From an uncultured bacterium (GTDB lineage: Bacteria > Cyanobacteriota > Vampirovibrionia > Gastranaerophilales > Gastranaerophilaceae), in contig CASDPF010000003.1 of assembly GCA_949282215.1 (NCBI GenBank), positions 1-64,000 of the forward strand: DNA of 64,000 nt. The letters run 5' to 3'. The notes beneath the pieces were generated by a model. That model saw nothing but the letters and a program-made list of their open reading frames with translations. It had not been told where the DNA came from and made no database searches. Positions within the stretch are counted from its first letter, which is position 1, and each line of letters begins with the position of its first letter. Both the position numbers and the translations under genes were made by a program. Shown here in pieces: positions 25,106-33,806 of this stretch.

Positions 25106-26674
25106 ATGATTAATCCTGCGATTAGCTCTCAACCGCAAAATTTAATATCCCGATATTTGAGGCAGAATTCTTTAGAAAAACAAAGTTCGCCAAGTAGACA
25201 AGACTATACCCGCACAAGTATATTTTATATTAATGACTATCATGGCAGAGCAATAAATATGGAGAGAACAATTACGGCATCTAATGAGTTTGATAGATTT
25301 GAGCCGTCTGAAAAGACTGATAAATTAAAGCTTTCATCAGGAGATATAATGCTTGGTGAAGATTCTATGATAAATAAAATAGCATCTACATTTTTGAAGA
25401 TTATAGGAGTAACTGCTTCTGCTGTCGGAAATCATGAATGTGATATCAATCCGGCAGAAATAAAAAATATATTTCCATCATTATCTTATACGCTTTTAGC
25501 ATGTAACCTTAAATCAAAAGATGAGAATGATGATTTTCATAAATATATAAAATCTTCCATTATAGAAGAGCATAATGGCAATAAATATGGCATAATCGGT
25601 ACTGTACCGACGGATTTACTTACCCGATTAAAGTATGGAAATGTGCTTAAAGAAAAAAATATCGAGCCTGCAAATATAAATGAAACTATTTCAATGGTGC
25701 AGGCGGAGGTTGATAAGTTAAAAGCCCAAGGAATAAATAAAATAATATTACTATCGCATAGCGGATACGGATATGATATAAAAATAGCTAAAGAAACAGA
25801 TGGTATTGATGTAATTTTAGGCGGACATTCGCATAATTTGATTACGGATATCAAGGAAAATGTAAATCTGTTTAATTCAAAATCGGGAGAACCTGTGATT
25901 ATTACTCAGGCCGGTCGTGACGGACGTAATTTTGGTATATTGAATTTGGAATTCGACAGTAATGGTGTTATTCAAAAAGCTCAAAACAATGTTGGAAAAA
26001 CAAGAATATTTAGCAGAAATGCCCCCGCAAGACACGTTTTTGATACAATTTTAGGCAAACCTGAAGTCGTTGGATATGTAAGAACTGCTCCGCCTTTATT
26101 GCAAAATGATTTAATTGACCCTAGTCCTCTTGCTAACTTTGCACTTGATGCGGTAAGAGAAGATACAGGCAGTGAAGTAGCAATTATAACATCTGCTTTG
26201 CTTCGAGGCTCTTTGGAAAAAGGCAGGGTTGATACAAGAACAATTTCCGAATTATCCCCATTCAAAAATAAAATAGCCAATATTTATTATTCAGAAAAAG
26301 ACTTGGTAGATGCGATTAAGTTTGCTGCTAAATCTTTTACTAACAGAAATAATAAACCCGGATTAATTTATGTATCAGGTTTACATTATACAGTGAACAG
26401 ACAAGGTGAAGTTAAAGACTTGAACTTTGTAAAACCTGACGGCAGTTTAGAAAAGATTGATTTGGATAATCCTCGTACCGATAAAAAATATCTTGTATCC
26501 GTGAATGATTATATCGCAGCAGGCGGTGATAATTTCAGTATGCTTGATAAGATTAATCAGGCAGAAAAAGTCTTTAATTATGATTTGTCAAAATGTGTGG
26601 AAGATTATTTCAGAAAACATAAAGAACCTGTCGATATTGTCGATGATGGAAGAATAACTGTCGTTGATAATTAA
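25106..26674 (+). CDS. 5'-nucleotidase/UshA-like metallophosphoesterase
   Basis: A 522-residue protein with the two domains of the 5'-nucleotidase family. The calcineurin-like metal site comprises INDYHGRAINMERT, SSGDIMLGE, GNHECDINP and LSHSGYGYD with DVILGGHSHNLI. A C-terminal 5'-nucleotidase domain covers LLQNDLIDPSPLANFALDAV to VSVNDYIAAGGDNFSMLD. The usual DxH opener is D-Y-H here. Most UshA relatives are exported, but this N-terminus (MINPAISSQPQNLISRYLRQ) is polar and lacks a signal peptide, so location is uncertain. Likely substrates are nucleotides or related phosphoesters. Confidence 0.88.
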   Translation: MINPAISSQPQNLISRYLRQNSLEKQSSPSRQDYTRTSIFYINDYHGRAINMERTITASNEFDRFEPSEKTDKLKLSSGDIMLGEDSMINKIASTFLKIIGVTASAVGNHECDINPAEIKNIFPSLSYTLLACNLKSKDENDDFHKYIKSSIIEEHNGNKYGIIGTVPTDLLTRLKYGNVLKEKNIEPANINETISMVQAEVDKLKAQGINKIILLSHSGYGYDIKIAKETDGIDVILGGHSHNLITDIKENVNLFNSKSGEPVIITQAGRDGRNFGILNLEFDSNGVIQKAQNNVGKTRIFSRNAPARHVFDTILGKPEVVGYVRTAPPLLQNDLIDPSPLANFALDAVREDTGSEVAIITSALLRGSLEKGRVDTRTISELSPFKNKIANIYYSEKDLVDAIKFAAKSFTNRNNKPGLIYVSGLHYTVNRQGEVKDLNFVKPDGSLEKIDLDNPRTDKKYLVSVNDYIAAGGDNFSMLDKINQAEKVFNYDLSKCVEDYFRKHKEPVDIVDDGRITVVDN

Positions 26675-26696
26675 TTTTTTGTAGTACAATAATTTT

Positions 26697-27783
26697 ATGG
26701 AAACAGAATTAAAGCAGCTTTTAAATATTTTGAAACCTCGAATTAAAAGTGCAAAGGAGTGTCTTTGACTATGCTTCTTTGCCTGAAAAATTAATTTTGC
26801 TTGAAGCTGAAATGCAGTCCCCTGAAATTTGGTCTGATAAGACAAAGGTCTCTAAACTTGGTGCTGAAATAAAAGAAGTAAAAGAAAATATACAGCTTCT
26901 TACGAATTGGCAGAATGCCTTAGATGATGCAGAGGTAGCACTTGAGATTTCAGATAATGATTTGATAAATGAGAGTTATGGATGTTTAAAAAATCTTGAA
27001 AAAGAATTGGATAAATTTGAGGTCAGATTGATGCTCAGTGGTGAATATGATGAAGCTGATGCTATTTTGACAATAAATGCAGGTGCTGGCGGTACTGATG
27101 CTCAAGATTGGGCAAGTATGCTTCTTAGAATGTATATGCGATGGGCTGAAAGTAAGGGCTGGCATGTTGATTTACTGGATAAATTAGATGGTGATGAAGC
27201 CGGTATTAAATCTGCGACTATTAAAATTACAGGTAAATATGCATTTGGATATTCAAAAGCAGAAAAAGGCGTCCATCGTTTAGTCAGAATTTCTCCTTTC
27301 AACGCAAACGGCAAACGCCAGACTAGTTTTGCATCATTAGAAGTATCACCTATTATTGCAGATTTCGAAAAAACAATTACAATACCTCCTGAAGATCTGG
27401 AAATCGATACAATGCGTTCAGGCGGTGCAGGCGGGCAGAATGTTAATAAAGTAGAGACAGCAGTCAGAATTGTGCATAAGCCTACAGGAATTGTTGTTAA
27501 ATGTCAGCAGGAACGCTCACAATTGCAAAATAAAGAAAATGCTATGCAAATTCTGGCTTCAAAACTCCTTGCAATAAGACAAGCTGAGCATGAGAAAAAG
27601 CTAGCTGACTTAAAAGGTGAAAATGTTGATATAAACTTTGGTTCCCAAATTCGTTCATACGTGTTCCATCCGTATAAAATGGTAAAAGACCATCGAACAG
27701 GCTATGAAGTCGGCAATGTTGATGCAGTTATGGATGGTGACTTAGACGGGTTTATTGAAGCTTATTTAAAACAAAATCACTAA
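26697..27783 (+). CDS. prfB: Peptide chain release factor 2, programmed +1 frameshift
   Basis: RF2 recognises UAA and UGA and releases the nascent chain. The real start is ATG 26697. The first 23 codons ([20 protein letters not shown]...) lead to CTT-TGA at 26763-26768. There AGGAG, CTTTGAC and the next frame (DYASLPEKL) make the classic autoregulatory prfB site: ribosomes shift +1 when RF2 is scarce. After the shift the frame runs to 27783. SPF ([10 protein letters not shown]) is the stop-codon recognition tripeptide of RF2, and [15 protein letters not shown] holds the catalytic GGQ. Calling the gene from GTG 26749 would miss the regulation. Confidence 0.97.
26751..26769 (+). promoter_or_regulatory. 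prfB recoding site
   Basis: AAGGAG, a short spacer and CTTTGAC form the internal Shine-Dalgarno and slippery stop of RF2 genes. Confidence 0.93.
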
Positions 27784-27845
27784 TCAAAATAAGAATTTTT
27801 TATTTGGTATATATGCGAATAATTTTATTGTTTCATATAAGAATA

Positions 27846-27874
27846 TTGCAGAGTATTATTAAAAGTGTTATAAT
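27846..27874 (+). promoter_or_regulatory. Sigma70-type promoter of locus A
   Basis: TTGCAG (27846-27851), 17 bases, then TATAAT (27869-27874) preceded by TG. A GAGGAGG Shine-Dalgarno and the leader ORF follow. Confidence 0.7.
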
Positions 27875-27901
27875 ATAAATATAATAAGCAGAGGAGGATG
27901 T

Positions 27902-27952
27902 ATGCAAAAAACGCTAATAGATAGAATTTCGGGGGGGGGGGCTGCCAACTAA
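27902..27952 (+). CDS. Poly-G leader ORF (locus A)
   Basis: ATG follows GAGGAGG at good spacing. The 16 codons read MQKTLIDRISGGGAAN and stop at TAA. Loci at 52997 and 62775 encode the same length and pattern (MQ...ISGGGAA-x-stop) with the G tract exactly 29 bases after the A of ATG. This argues that the ORF is translated. The product is too short to be a protein in its own right, so I infer a regulatory leader peptide. Confidence 0.6.
   Translation: MQKTLIDRISGGGAAN
27931..27941 (+). repeat. Poly-G tract, 11 bases (locus A)
   Basis: An uninterrupted run of 11 G inside the leader ORF. With 12 G the leader would extend to TGA at 28039-28041, just before the prepilin start; with 10 G it ends quickly at TAG. 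Confidence 0.88.
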
Positions 27953-28085
27953 CAGTTAGGACAAGCATTTCCGACTTAGACCTCCGATGTAAAGAAAAGA
28001 GCAGAAAAGCAAGCCGTGCCAAAAGACACGGTAATTTCTGATGCAAAATTTTTGAAATGAGATATTGTAAATATAAAAACGGAGG
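27945..28085 (+). promoter_or_regulatory. Structured leader RNA of locus A with anti-Shine-Dalgarno
   Basis: Three parts recur in loci B and C. A hairpin AACT-AAC-AGTT (27947-27957) contains the leader stop codon. CCTCCG (27981-27986) can pair with CGGAGG (28080-28085), the prepilin Shine-Dalgarno. Hairpin CCGTG/CACGG lies at 28014-28031. I infer that the prepilin Shine-Dalgarno is sequestered unless ribosomes traverse CCTCCG. I do not recognise the RNA as a known riboswitch. Confidence 0.5.
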
Positions 28086-28089
28086 ACTT

Positions 28090-28758
28090 ATGAAAAAGAA
28101 AAATGCTTTTACCTTAGCAGAAGTGTTAATAACATTAGGAATAATTGGAATAGTCGCAGCGATGACATTGCCAAGTTTAGTTAATAAGTATCAAAAAACA
28201 GTATTTGTTAATCAAATTAGGACAACAAATACTATATTACAAGAAGCAATGTCTATGGCTGTTGCTGATTATGGTGAAGTTAGGGATTGGGATTTTGGTA
28301 ATCAGGTAGGAACGCATGATGCTACTATTGTTGCTTCAAAATATTTTGTTCCGTATTTAAAAAAAATAAAAGAAGCGGGGTATTGTAAGAAAAATCTACA
28401 AACAGGTAATGTTGATAAAACTTCCTACTGTATAACACTTGCTAATGGTATAAATATAAGATTCATGCTAGATGGTGCGTTTGGAGAAGTTCAGTCTAGT
28501 CTATATCTAATATGTTCTACTAAGAACGATCATGGAGCTTTATCTTTATCTGAATTAGGACGTAATTATTCAAGAACAGATTTTATTTTTAAGGTAAATA
28601 TGAATTCTACAAAGGGGAATCGTTTAGGATATTTTGATTGGTCTATGGAACATCCTCTATATAATTGCAGTGATAATATTTTGCCAGAAAAAAGACTTCT
28701 GTGTACTGCAAAGATTGTGAAAGACGGTTGGACAATCCGCGATGACTTTCCTTGGTAA
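28090..28758 (+). CDS. Type IV prepilin-like protein behind poly-G leader A
   Basis: The start at 28090 (MKKKNAFTLAEVLITLGIIG) has GGAGG 5 bases upstream. An in-frame ATG at 28057 has no Shine-Dalgarno and would add a polar stretch before the leader. The 222-residue product has the class III signal, FSM-rich globular region, Cys pairs (YCKKNLQTGN, LLCTAKIVK) and the terminal DGWTIRDDFPW. Its translation may depend on the poly-G leader upstream, because the frame at 12 G ends 16 bases before 28057. It has no HTH partner. Confidence 0.9.
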   Translation: MKKKNAFTLAEVLITLGIIGIVAAMTLPSLVNKYQKTVFVNQIRTTNTILQEAMSMAVADYGEVRDWDFGNQVGTHDATIVASKYFVPYLKKIKEAGYCKKNLQTGNVDKTSYCITLANGINIRFMLDGAFGEVQSSLYLICSTKNDHGALSLSELGRNYSRTDFIFKVNMNSTKGNRLGYFDWSMEHPLYNCSDNILPEKRLLCTAKIVKDGWTIRDDFPW

Positions 28759-28761
28759 ATA

Positions 28762-29391
28762 TTATAGTTTAGTTTTGTGTAAGTCAGTTCCGCCTGTTTT
28801 TATTAGGTTAAATTTATCTGCAATTTTTTCTATATGATGAGCTGTTGTGAATTTTATAATTCCTCGATGTCTTTTATATGGGTAATAGACTTCAATCCCG
28901 TCAAGACCGTATGAGATAAGTTTTTTTACAAATCTTTCATGATTTAACGCCCAACAGCAGGCAGGATGTGCAAGAACCGCAATCCCTCCTGCGTTGTGGA
29001 TTGCTTGGATTAGTTTTTTTATATCTCTTTTTGCAAAAATTCTTATTATATCCCACTCTGTTTCACGTTTGTTTTTAGCACAAAATGACTGCAATTCTTT
29101 GTTATTAACATCTATCCCATAGCCTAGCAGGTGCAAAAAAACATATCCGCACCACACATCAAATTCAACGGCGGGGATGACATATTCTGGAATTTCATTT
29201 TCGATATAGCCGTTCATTGTATTATGATCGCAGATGGCTATATTTTTGTAACCCATTTCTTTTGCCTGTTTTATTAAATCAGAAAAATTTCCTTTCCCGT
29301 CTGAGTATGTTGAATGAATGTGCAGGTTTACTCTATTCTCAGTGAAATCTTCTTTATTAAAGCTTTTGATTAATTCTTTGTAATTTGTCAT
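28762..29391 (-). CDS. PHP-domain phosphoesterase
   Basis: I chose ATG 29391 (MTNYKELIKSFNKEDFTENR). The longer frame from 29496 would overlap the divergent gene and adds a spurious hydrophobic stretch. The 209-residue protein has the PHP metal motifs: NLHIHSTYSDGKG, AICDHN, VIPAVEFD, VLAHPACCW and TGGTDLH. Related proteins (TrpH/YciV type) are 5'-3' exonucleases or nucleoside-phosphate phosphatases. The exact substrate cannot be told. It converges on the prepilin at 28758 with 3 bases between. Confidence 0.85.
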   Translation of the reverse strand: MTNYKELIKSFNKEDFTENRVNLHIHSTYSDGKGNFSDLIKQAKEMGYKNIAICDHNTMNGYIENEIPEYVIPAVEFDVWCGYVFLHLLGYGIDVNNKELQSFCAKNKRETEWDIIRIFAKRDIKKLIQAIHNAGGIAVLAHPACCWALNHERFVKKLISYGLDGIEVYYPYKRHRGIIKFTTAHHIEKIADKFNLIKTGGTDLHKTKL

Positions 29392-29483
29392 TGTTTTTTT
29401 AAATTTATTTGTAATAGAATTATAATACAAGAAAATAAAAAAATCATCTGCACTAATTGTTGTGCTTAGTATAAGGAGAGAAT

Positions 29484-30464
29484 ATGACAAGAGCAAAAGA
29501 AAATAACAGTATTTTCAGTATATTAATTGAAGGTGTAAAAATATATTGCTCAAATTTTTTACAATTTACAGGATATATGGCATTTCCTGTATTAGGGCAA
29601 TTGCTAGGTTTAGGGCTGATTTTCGGTCTGGCTGGATTATATACCGCATATTTGCCTGTATTAATCGAAAAATCTCCGGCTTTTAACAGTTTTTCAACAA
29701 TTGTAGCATGTGTTGTTGTGATTACAGTCCCTGGGATGATAATTTTTTTGAAAGCTTTTTGGGATTTTTTAGTTGCTTACGGAGCATTAAATTCTATGGC
29801 TGACAGTGCTATTAATACCGGCAGGGTATATGATTTCCCTGCTCATAACTCATTGATTACTCAAAGAACTTTTAAGTATGTTGGGCTTTGGTTTTTAATC
29901 AGTTTATTGAGTCTGATTGCAATAAATCCGTTTTTTATAATAATTGCTGCTGTGCTTTTTGTTTATTTTATATTGGTATTTCAGGTTTTTACATTTGAAG
30001 ATGATGTATCAATTTTAGGTTATTTCAGAAGAAGTATGGAGATTATAAAGGGAAATTTCGTAAGAACTTTTATTTTACTTTGTATAATCGGATTTTTCAC
30101 TCATTATCTTTTTGTAGAGGGTTTTTCTGTCTTGTTTGATTTCACAGGAATAACCGAATTGCTTACAAAACCTTTTGAAAATTGGGTATTGACAAATATT
30201 CCGCTTGACGGATTTAATAATTGGGTATTGAATATAAATCCCAGAGCTGAAATTTTAACACCGACAAAAGTTGCTGAACTTTTTGTATATCAAATAGCTT
30301 TTTTCATTGTAACAGGTTTTACGCTTCCTTTAAGAAGTATTTGCTGGACATTGTGGTATAAAGCTTTAAATACGGAATCTCCTGTGGCAAAACCTGCCAG
30401 AAAATCAAATGTAAAAAAGCTTGATAAAAATATAATAAAAAGAGCTCAAAGAAAAGAAGATTAA
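29484..30464 (+). CDS. Polytopic membrane protein of unknown function
   Basis: A 326-residue integral membrane protein with about six hydrophobic segments (FPVLGQLLGLGLIFGLAGLY, TIVACVVVITVPGMIIFLKA, YVGLWFLISLLSLIAINPFF and others) and a Lys-rich C-terminal tail (KSNVKKLDKNIIKRAQRKED). I see no transporter or enzyme signature. AAGGAGAG is the Shine-Dalgarno. It begins a short operon with a zinc-ribbon protein and RNase PH. Confidence 0.75.
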   Translation: MTRAKENNSIFSILIEGVKIYCSNFLQFTGYMAFPVLGQLLGLGLIFGLAGLYTAYLPVLIEKSPAFNSFSTIVACVVVITVPGMIIFLKAFWDFLVAYGALNSMADSAINTGRVYDFPAHNSLITQRTFKYVGLWFLISLLSLIAINPFFIIIAAVLFVYFILVFQVFTFEDDVSILGYFRRSMEIIKGNFVRTFILLCIIGFFTHYLFVEGFSVLFDFTGITELLTKPFENWVLTNIPLDGFNNWVLNINPRAEILTPTKVAELFVYQIAFFIVTGFTLPLRSICWTLWYKALNTESPVAKPARKSNVKKLDKNIIKRAQRKED

Positions 30465-30468
30465 AAAA

Positions 30469-30693
30469 ATGTTTATATGCAAATTCTGTAAATCTAAAGA
30501 CAAGTTCGAATTAATGTTTTCTCCGGATTACCATGGTGCAAGACATTTTGAGCAGCATTATAATGCTAAAAATGAAATTGAAATTTCTGTGGATGGCTAT
30601 ACATTTGTTCCTGATTTACAGTTTATGAATGAACATGCTGTATGTAAATACTGCGGTCAAATTTATATGTGGGACTATGATTATAAAGGATAA
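30469..30693 (+). CDS. Small zinc-ribbon protein
   Basis: A 74-residue protein with two CxxC pairs, FICKFCKSKD and AVCKYCGQIY, the ligands of a zinc ribbon, around a central HGARHFEQHY segment. It follows the membrane protein by 4 bases and precedes rph by 3, so it is co-transcribed. Function unknown. Confidence 0.7.
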   Translation: MFICKFCKSKDKFELMFSPDYHGARHFEQHYNAKNEIEISVDGYTFVPDLQFMNEHAVCKYCGQIYMWDYDYKG

Positions 30694-30696
30694 ATT

Positions 30697-31398
30697 ATGA
30701 GAAAAGGTAGAAAAAATAACGAATTAAGAGAAATTAAATTTACGAAAGATTTCACAAAAAATGCCTTAGGTTCTGTGCTTGTTGAATTCGGAGATACGAG
30801 AGTTATTACGACTGCGTCAGTAGAGCAAGGAAAACCAAAATGGATGGATAAAGAAGATTCAAGAAGCTGGTTGACTGCAGAATATTCTCTGCTGCCTTCA
30901 TCTACGAACACAAGATGCCAAAGGGAGAGAACTAAAATTTCAGGCAGAACTCAGGAAATCCAAAGATTAATAGGCAGAAGTTTAAGGGCTTGTGTTGATT
31001 TGGAAAAAATGTCAGATTTAACTATTACAATAGATGCCGATGTTATTCAAGCTGACGGGGGGACAAGAACGGCAAGTATTTGCGGAGGGTATCTCGCACT
31101 TAAAATTGCTATAGAAAAACTTCTTGCCCAAGGAGTGTTAAAAGAAAATCCTATTATTGAACCTGTAGCTGCTATTTCTGCAGGAATAATTGATGGAGAA
31201 GTAATGCTTGATTTGTGCTATGAAGAAGATTCTCATGCTCAGGTTGACAGTAACGTTGTATTGACTAAAAGCGGTAAGATTATTGAATTCCAAACAACAG
31301 CAGAAGGGGAACCTTATGAATATAGTCAAATGCTGGAAATTTTTAATGTTGCCAAAAATGGTATTGACAAAATAGTTGAAATGTACGATAAAGTTTAG
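30697..31398 (+). CDS. rph: Ribonuclease PH
   Basis: This phosphorolytic 3'-5' exoribonuclease trims tRNA 3' ends. Typical stretches are LGSVLVEFGDTRVITTASVE, WLTAEYSLLPSST, RTQEIQRLIGRSLRACVDL, DADVIQADGGTRTASICGGY and the C-terminal AEGEPYEYSQMLEIFNVAKN. The 233 residues fit the family. AAAGGATAAATT precedes the ATG. Confidence 0.96.
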   Translation: MRKGRKNNELREIKFTKDFTKNALGSVLVEFGDTRVITTASVEQGKPKWMDKEDSRSWLTAEYSLLPSSTNTRCQRERTKISGRTQEIQRLIGRSLRACVDLEKMSDLTITIDADVIQADGGTRTASICGGYLALKIAIEKLLAQGVLKENPIIEPVAAISAGIIDGEVMLDLCYEEDSHAQVDSNVVLTKSGKIIEFQTTAEGEPYEYSQMLEIFNVAKNGIDKIVEMYDKV

Positions 31399-31431
31399 TA
31401 TAATTTTTTCTACTAAAGAAAGGAGTTTTTT

Positions 31432-31746
31432 ATGAAAAAAACAATCGTTGCGTTAATGGCACTGTCGATGTTTTCTGTTGGTATTGCTCAAGCTGCAGAA
31501 CAACGTCCTGTTTCTAATTTTTTAAATAAATTAGAAGCTAAAGAAGAAGCTACTTATAAAAAATTAGAAGCAAATAAACAAGAAGCGGAAGCTCGTAAAA
31601 AAGAAAGAGCAGAACAACAAAAAGCTCAGCAAGAAGCTTTGAAAAAACAGCAAGAAGAAGCTAAAGCTCGTCAAGAAGCTAGACAAAAGAAAATTGAAAC
31701 TAAAAAACAACAGTGGAAAGATTTATTAGAAATTGATAATAAATAA
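31432..31746 (+). CDS. Small exported coiled-coil protein
   Basis: MKKTIVALMALSMFSVGIAQ ending in AAEQ is a clean Sec signal peptide. The mature 80 residues are almost entirely Lys, Glu, Gln, Ala and Arg in heptads (KKQQEEAKARQEARQKKIET), which predicts one long coiled coil in the periplasm. AAAGGAG is the Shine-Dalgarno, and a strong terminator follows. It may be an envelope spacer or chaperone-like protein; nothing further can be said. Confidence 0.8.
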   Translation: MKKTIVALMALSMFSVGIAQAAEQRPVSNFLNKLEAKEEATYKKLEANKQEAEARKKERAEQQKAQQEALKKQQEEAKARQEARQKKIETKKQQWKDLLEIDNK

Positions 31747-31750
31747 AAAT

Positions 31751-31794
31751 AAACAAGGGCGGTTTTTTATAAAAAACCGCCCTTGTTTATTTTA
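31751..31794. terminator. Bidirectional Rho-independent terminator
   Basis: A long stem AAACAAGGGCGGTTTTTT/AAAAAACCGCCCTTGTTT serves the exported coiled-coil gene and the convergent cupin gene. Confidence 0.9.
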
Positions 31795-31798
31795 TAAT

Positions 31799-32107
31799 TC
31801 AATGGATATGTTTAGGTCTTAATAATAGCATTTTAGTATTTTCGACTGCTTTTAATCCATGTGGAGTTTTTGCAGGCATTACTATCATATTATTGCTGTA
31901 TAGTCTATAGATTTCTTTTCCGATAGTTATATCTGCACATCCTTCTATTATAATTGCAACTTCGTCTTTTTCATCACAATGGATTGTTCGCTCGTTTCCT
32001 GCTTTAAATGATAAAAGAGTCAGTGAACTTTGTTCATTATCAAAGATAAACTTTTTATTTATGGTATCTAAGTATTCTATATCTTTTAGGTTTATTACAT
32101 TATTCAT
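31799..32107 (-). CDS. Small cupin-domain protein
   Basis: A 102-residue single cupin. SFKAGNERTIHCDEKDEVAI and the second motif SNNMIVMPAKTPHGLKAVEN give the conserved barrel. His and Glu/Asp residues could bind a metal, though the spacing is not canonical. Its start overlaps the end of hcp by 8 bases, so it is translationally coupled and probably works in the same nitrosative or redox stress response. The ligand is unknown. Confidence 0.82.
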   Translation of the reverse strand: MNNVINLKDIEYLDTINKKFIFDNEQSSLTLLSFKAGNERTIHCDEKDEVAIIIEGCADITIGKEIYRLYSNNMIVMPAKTPHGLKAVENTKMLLLRPKHIH

Positions 32108-33638
32108 TATTTAAAATTTCCTCAATATCTTTTTCAGGTGTGGAAATAGGTTTTATCCCATATTCTTTTACCAGTATATTATAAACATTAGGGGATACAA
32201 ATGCAGGAAGTGTTGGTCCAAGTCGGATATCTTTTATTCCTAAGTATAAAAGCGTTAATAAAATGCATACAGCTTTTTGTTCATACCAGGATAATACCAT
32301 AGAAAGCGGTAAATCATTTACAGTGCAGTTGAAAGCTTTTGATAATTCTATTGCGACTTTTATTGCAGAATATGCATCATTGCATTGTCCCATATCCAGA
32401 AGTCTTGGAATTCCATCGATTTCCCCAAGATTTAAGTCATTAAATCTGTATTTTCCGCAAGCTAGTGTGAGTATTATAGAATCTTTCGGGGTGAGTTTTA
32501 CAAATTCAGTATAATAATTTCTTCCTGGTTTTGCTCCATCGCATCCTCCGACTAAAAATATATGATTAATTTTTTTATTTTTAATTAAATTAATTAATTT
32601 ATCAGCGATAGAAAGTACAGTATGATGACCGAATCCTACGGTTAACTCGTTTCCCCCGTTAATTCCTGTCATTTCTTTATCTGTTTCATATCCCCCGAGT
32701 TCTTGAGCTTTTTCTATCACCGGTGCGAAATCTTTCCCTTCCCCAATATGTCTAAGTTCAGGATATTCAACAACGGAAGTTGTAAAAATCCTGTCTTTAT
32801 AGCTCTTTTTTACAGGCATAATACAGTTTGTAGTGAAAAGAACAGGGGCAGGGATATTTTCAAATTCTTTTTGCTGGTTTTGCCAAGCAGTGCCGAAATT
32901 ACCTTTTAAATGTTTGTATTCATGTAATTTGGGATATGCATGACAAGGAAGCATTTCTCCATGAGTATATACGTTGATACCTTTATCTTTTGTTTGTTCA
33001 AGCAAAAGCTCCAAATCCTTCAAATCATGTCCGCTTACGACGATGAACGGACCTTTCTCAATTTTTGTTGTAACTTTTTGCGGTGTTGGATTTCCATAAG
33101 TTTCAGTGTTTGCTCTATCTAGTAATTCCATACATATTAGGTTAATTTCTCCGGTTTTTAAAACAAGTTTCAATAATTCATCACTTGAAAGATTTTGAGA
33201 GATTGCTTTCAAAGCTTCATAAAAGAAATCGTCTACTTTTGAATCTTTATATCCCAAAATCATTGCATGATAAGCGTATGCTGCGATACCTTTTAATCCG
33301 AATAAAATCAATGATTTCAAACTTCTTATATCTTCATTTGTTTCCCAAATATTTTTGATATCAAATTCGTCTGAACAATCGGTGTTGTTTTCAATTTCTT
33401 TCGTAAGTTTTTTTATGCTTTCATTATCAAAATTTACATTGGTGATGGTTGTAAAAAGTCCTTTTATTATTAATTCCGTTTTGTAATCATTTTTTTTTGT
33501 ACAATTTGCCATTTTAATTACGGCCGTTGTCAGTTCATCCTGAATGTTTGCGGTATCAGCTTTTTTCCCGCAAACACCGTTTATAGTACAAGCTTTACTT
33601 TGTGCAGTTTGTTCGCATTGAAAACAAAACATATCCAT
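32100..33638 (-). CDS. hcp: Hybrid cluster protein (hydroxylamine/NO reductase type)
   Basis: This anaerobic iron-sulfur enzyme is linked to nitric oxide and hydroxylamine reduction. The 512-residue form begins MDMFCFQCEQTAQSKACTIN, with Cys5, Cys8, Cys17 and Cys23 for the first cluster. The hybrid-cluster ligands appear as GHDLKDLELLLEQT, THGEMLPCHAYP, LFTTNCIMPV, VGGCDGAKPGRNYY, LACGKYRFN and KAVCILLTLLYLGI. AAAAGGAG is the Shine-Dalgarno. No Hcr reductase is adjacent, so electrons must come from elsewhere; the cupin follows in the same transcript. Confidence 0.95.
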   Translation of the reverse strand: MDMFCFQCEQTAQSKACTINGVCGKKADTANIQDELTTAVIKMANCTKKNDYKTELIIKGLFTTITNVNFDNESIKKLTKEIENNTDCSDEFDIKNIWETNEDIRSLKSLILFGLKGIAAYAYHAMILGYKDSKVDDFFYEALKAISQNLSSDELLKLVLKTGEINLICMELLDRANTETYGNPTPQKVTTKIEKGPFIVVSGHDLKDLELLLEQTKDKGINVYTHGEMLPCHAYPKLHEYKHLKGNFGTAWQNQQKEFENIPAPVLFTTNCIMPVKKSYKDRIFTTSVVEYPELRHIGEGKDFAPVIEKAQELGGYETDKEMTGINGGNELTVGFGHHTVLSIADKLINLIKNKKINHIFLVGGCDGAKPGRNYYTEFVKLTPKDSIILTLACGKYRFNDLNLGEIDGIPRLLDMGQCNDAYSAIKVAIELSKAFNCTVNDLPLSMVLSWYEQKAVCILLTLLYLGIKDIRLGPTLPAFVSPNVYNILVKEYGIKPISTPEKDIEEILNNE

Positions 33639-33806
33639 AATTTTATCTCCTTTTGTTAAATTTTAGCTGTTTATAATTTTATATTTAACTGAAAATATTA
33701 CCGTTACATATTAAGGCAATTAAGTATGGTATATTTTATTAATATATAATGAAATTTCTTGAAAGATATATAATGATGTGTTAAAATTCAATCAATAGGA
33801 GAGCAA

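Noticed and set aside
27825-28046. Minus-strand ORF with a SWQPPPP stretch, similar to one at 52908-53117
   Set aside because: Both are the antisense reading of the same poly-G leader RNA (C run read as Pro codons). The similarity reflects the conserved leader, and no ribosome site or promoter fits.
28057-28089. ATG at 28057 as the locus A prepilin start
   Set aside because: No Shine-Dalgarno precedes it; the ATG at 28090 has GGAGG and gives a standard leader. The 28057 ATG may matter only for coupling after the 12-G leader stop.
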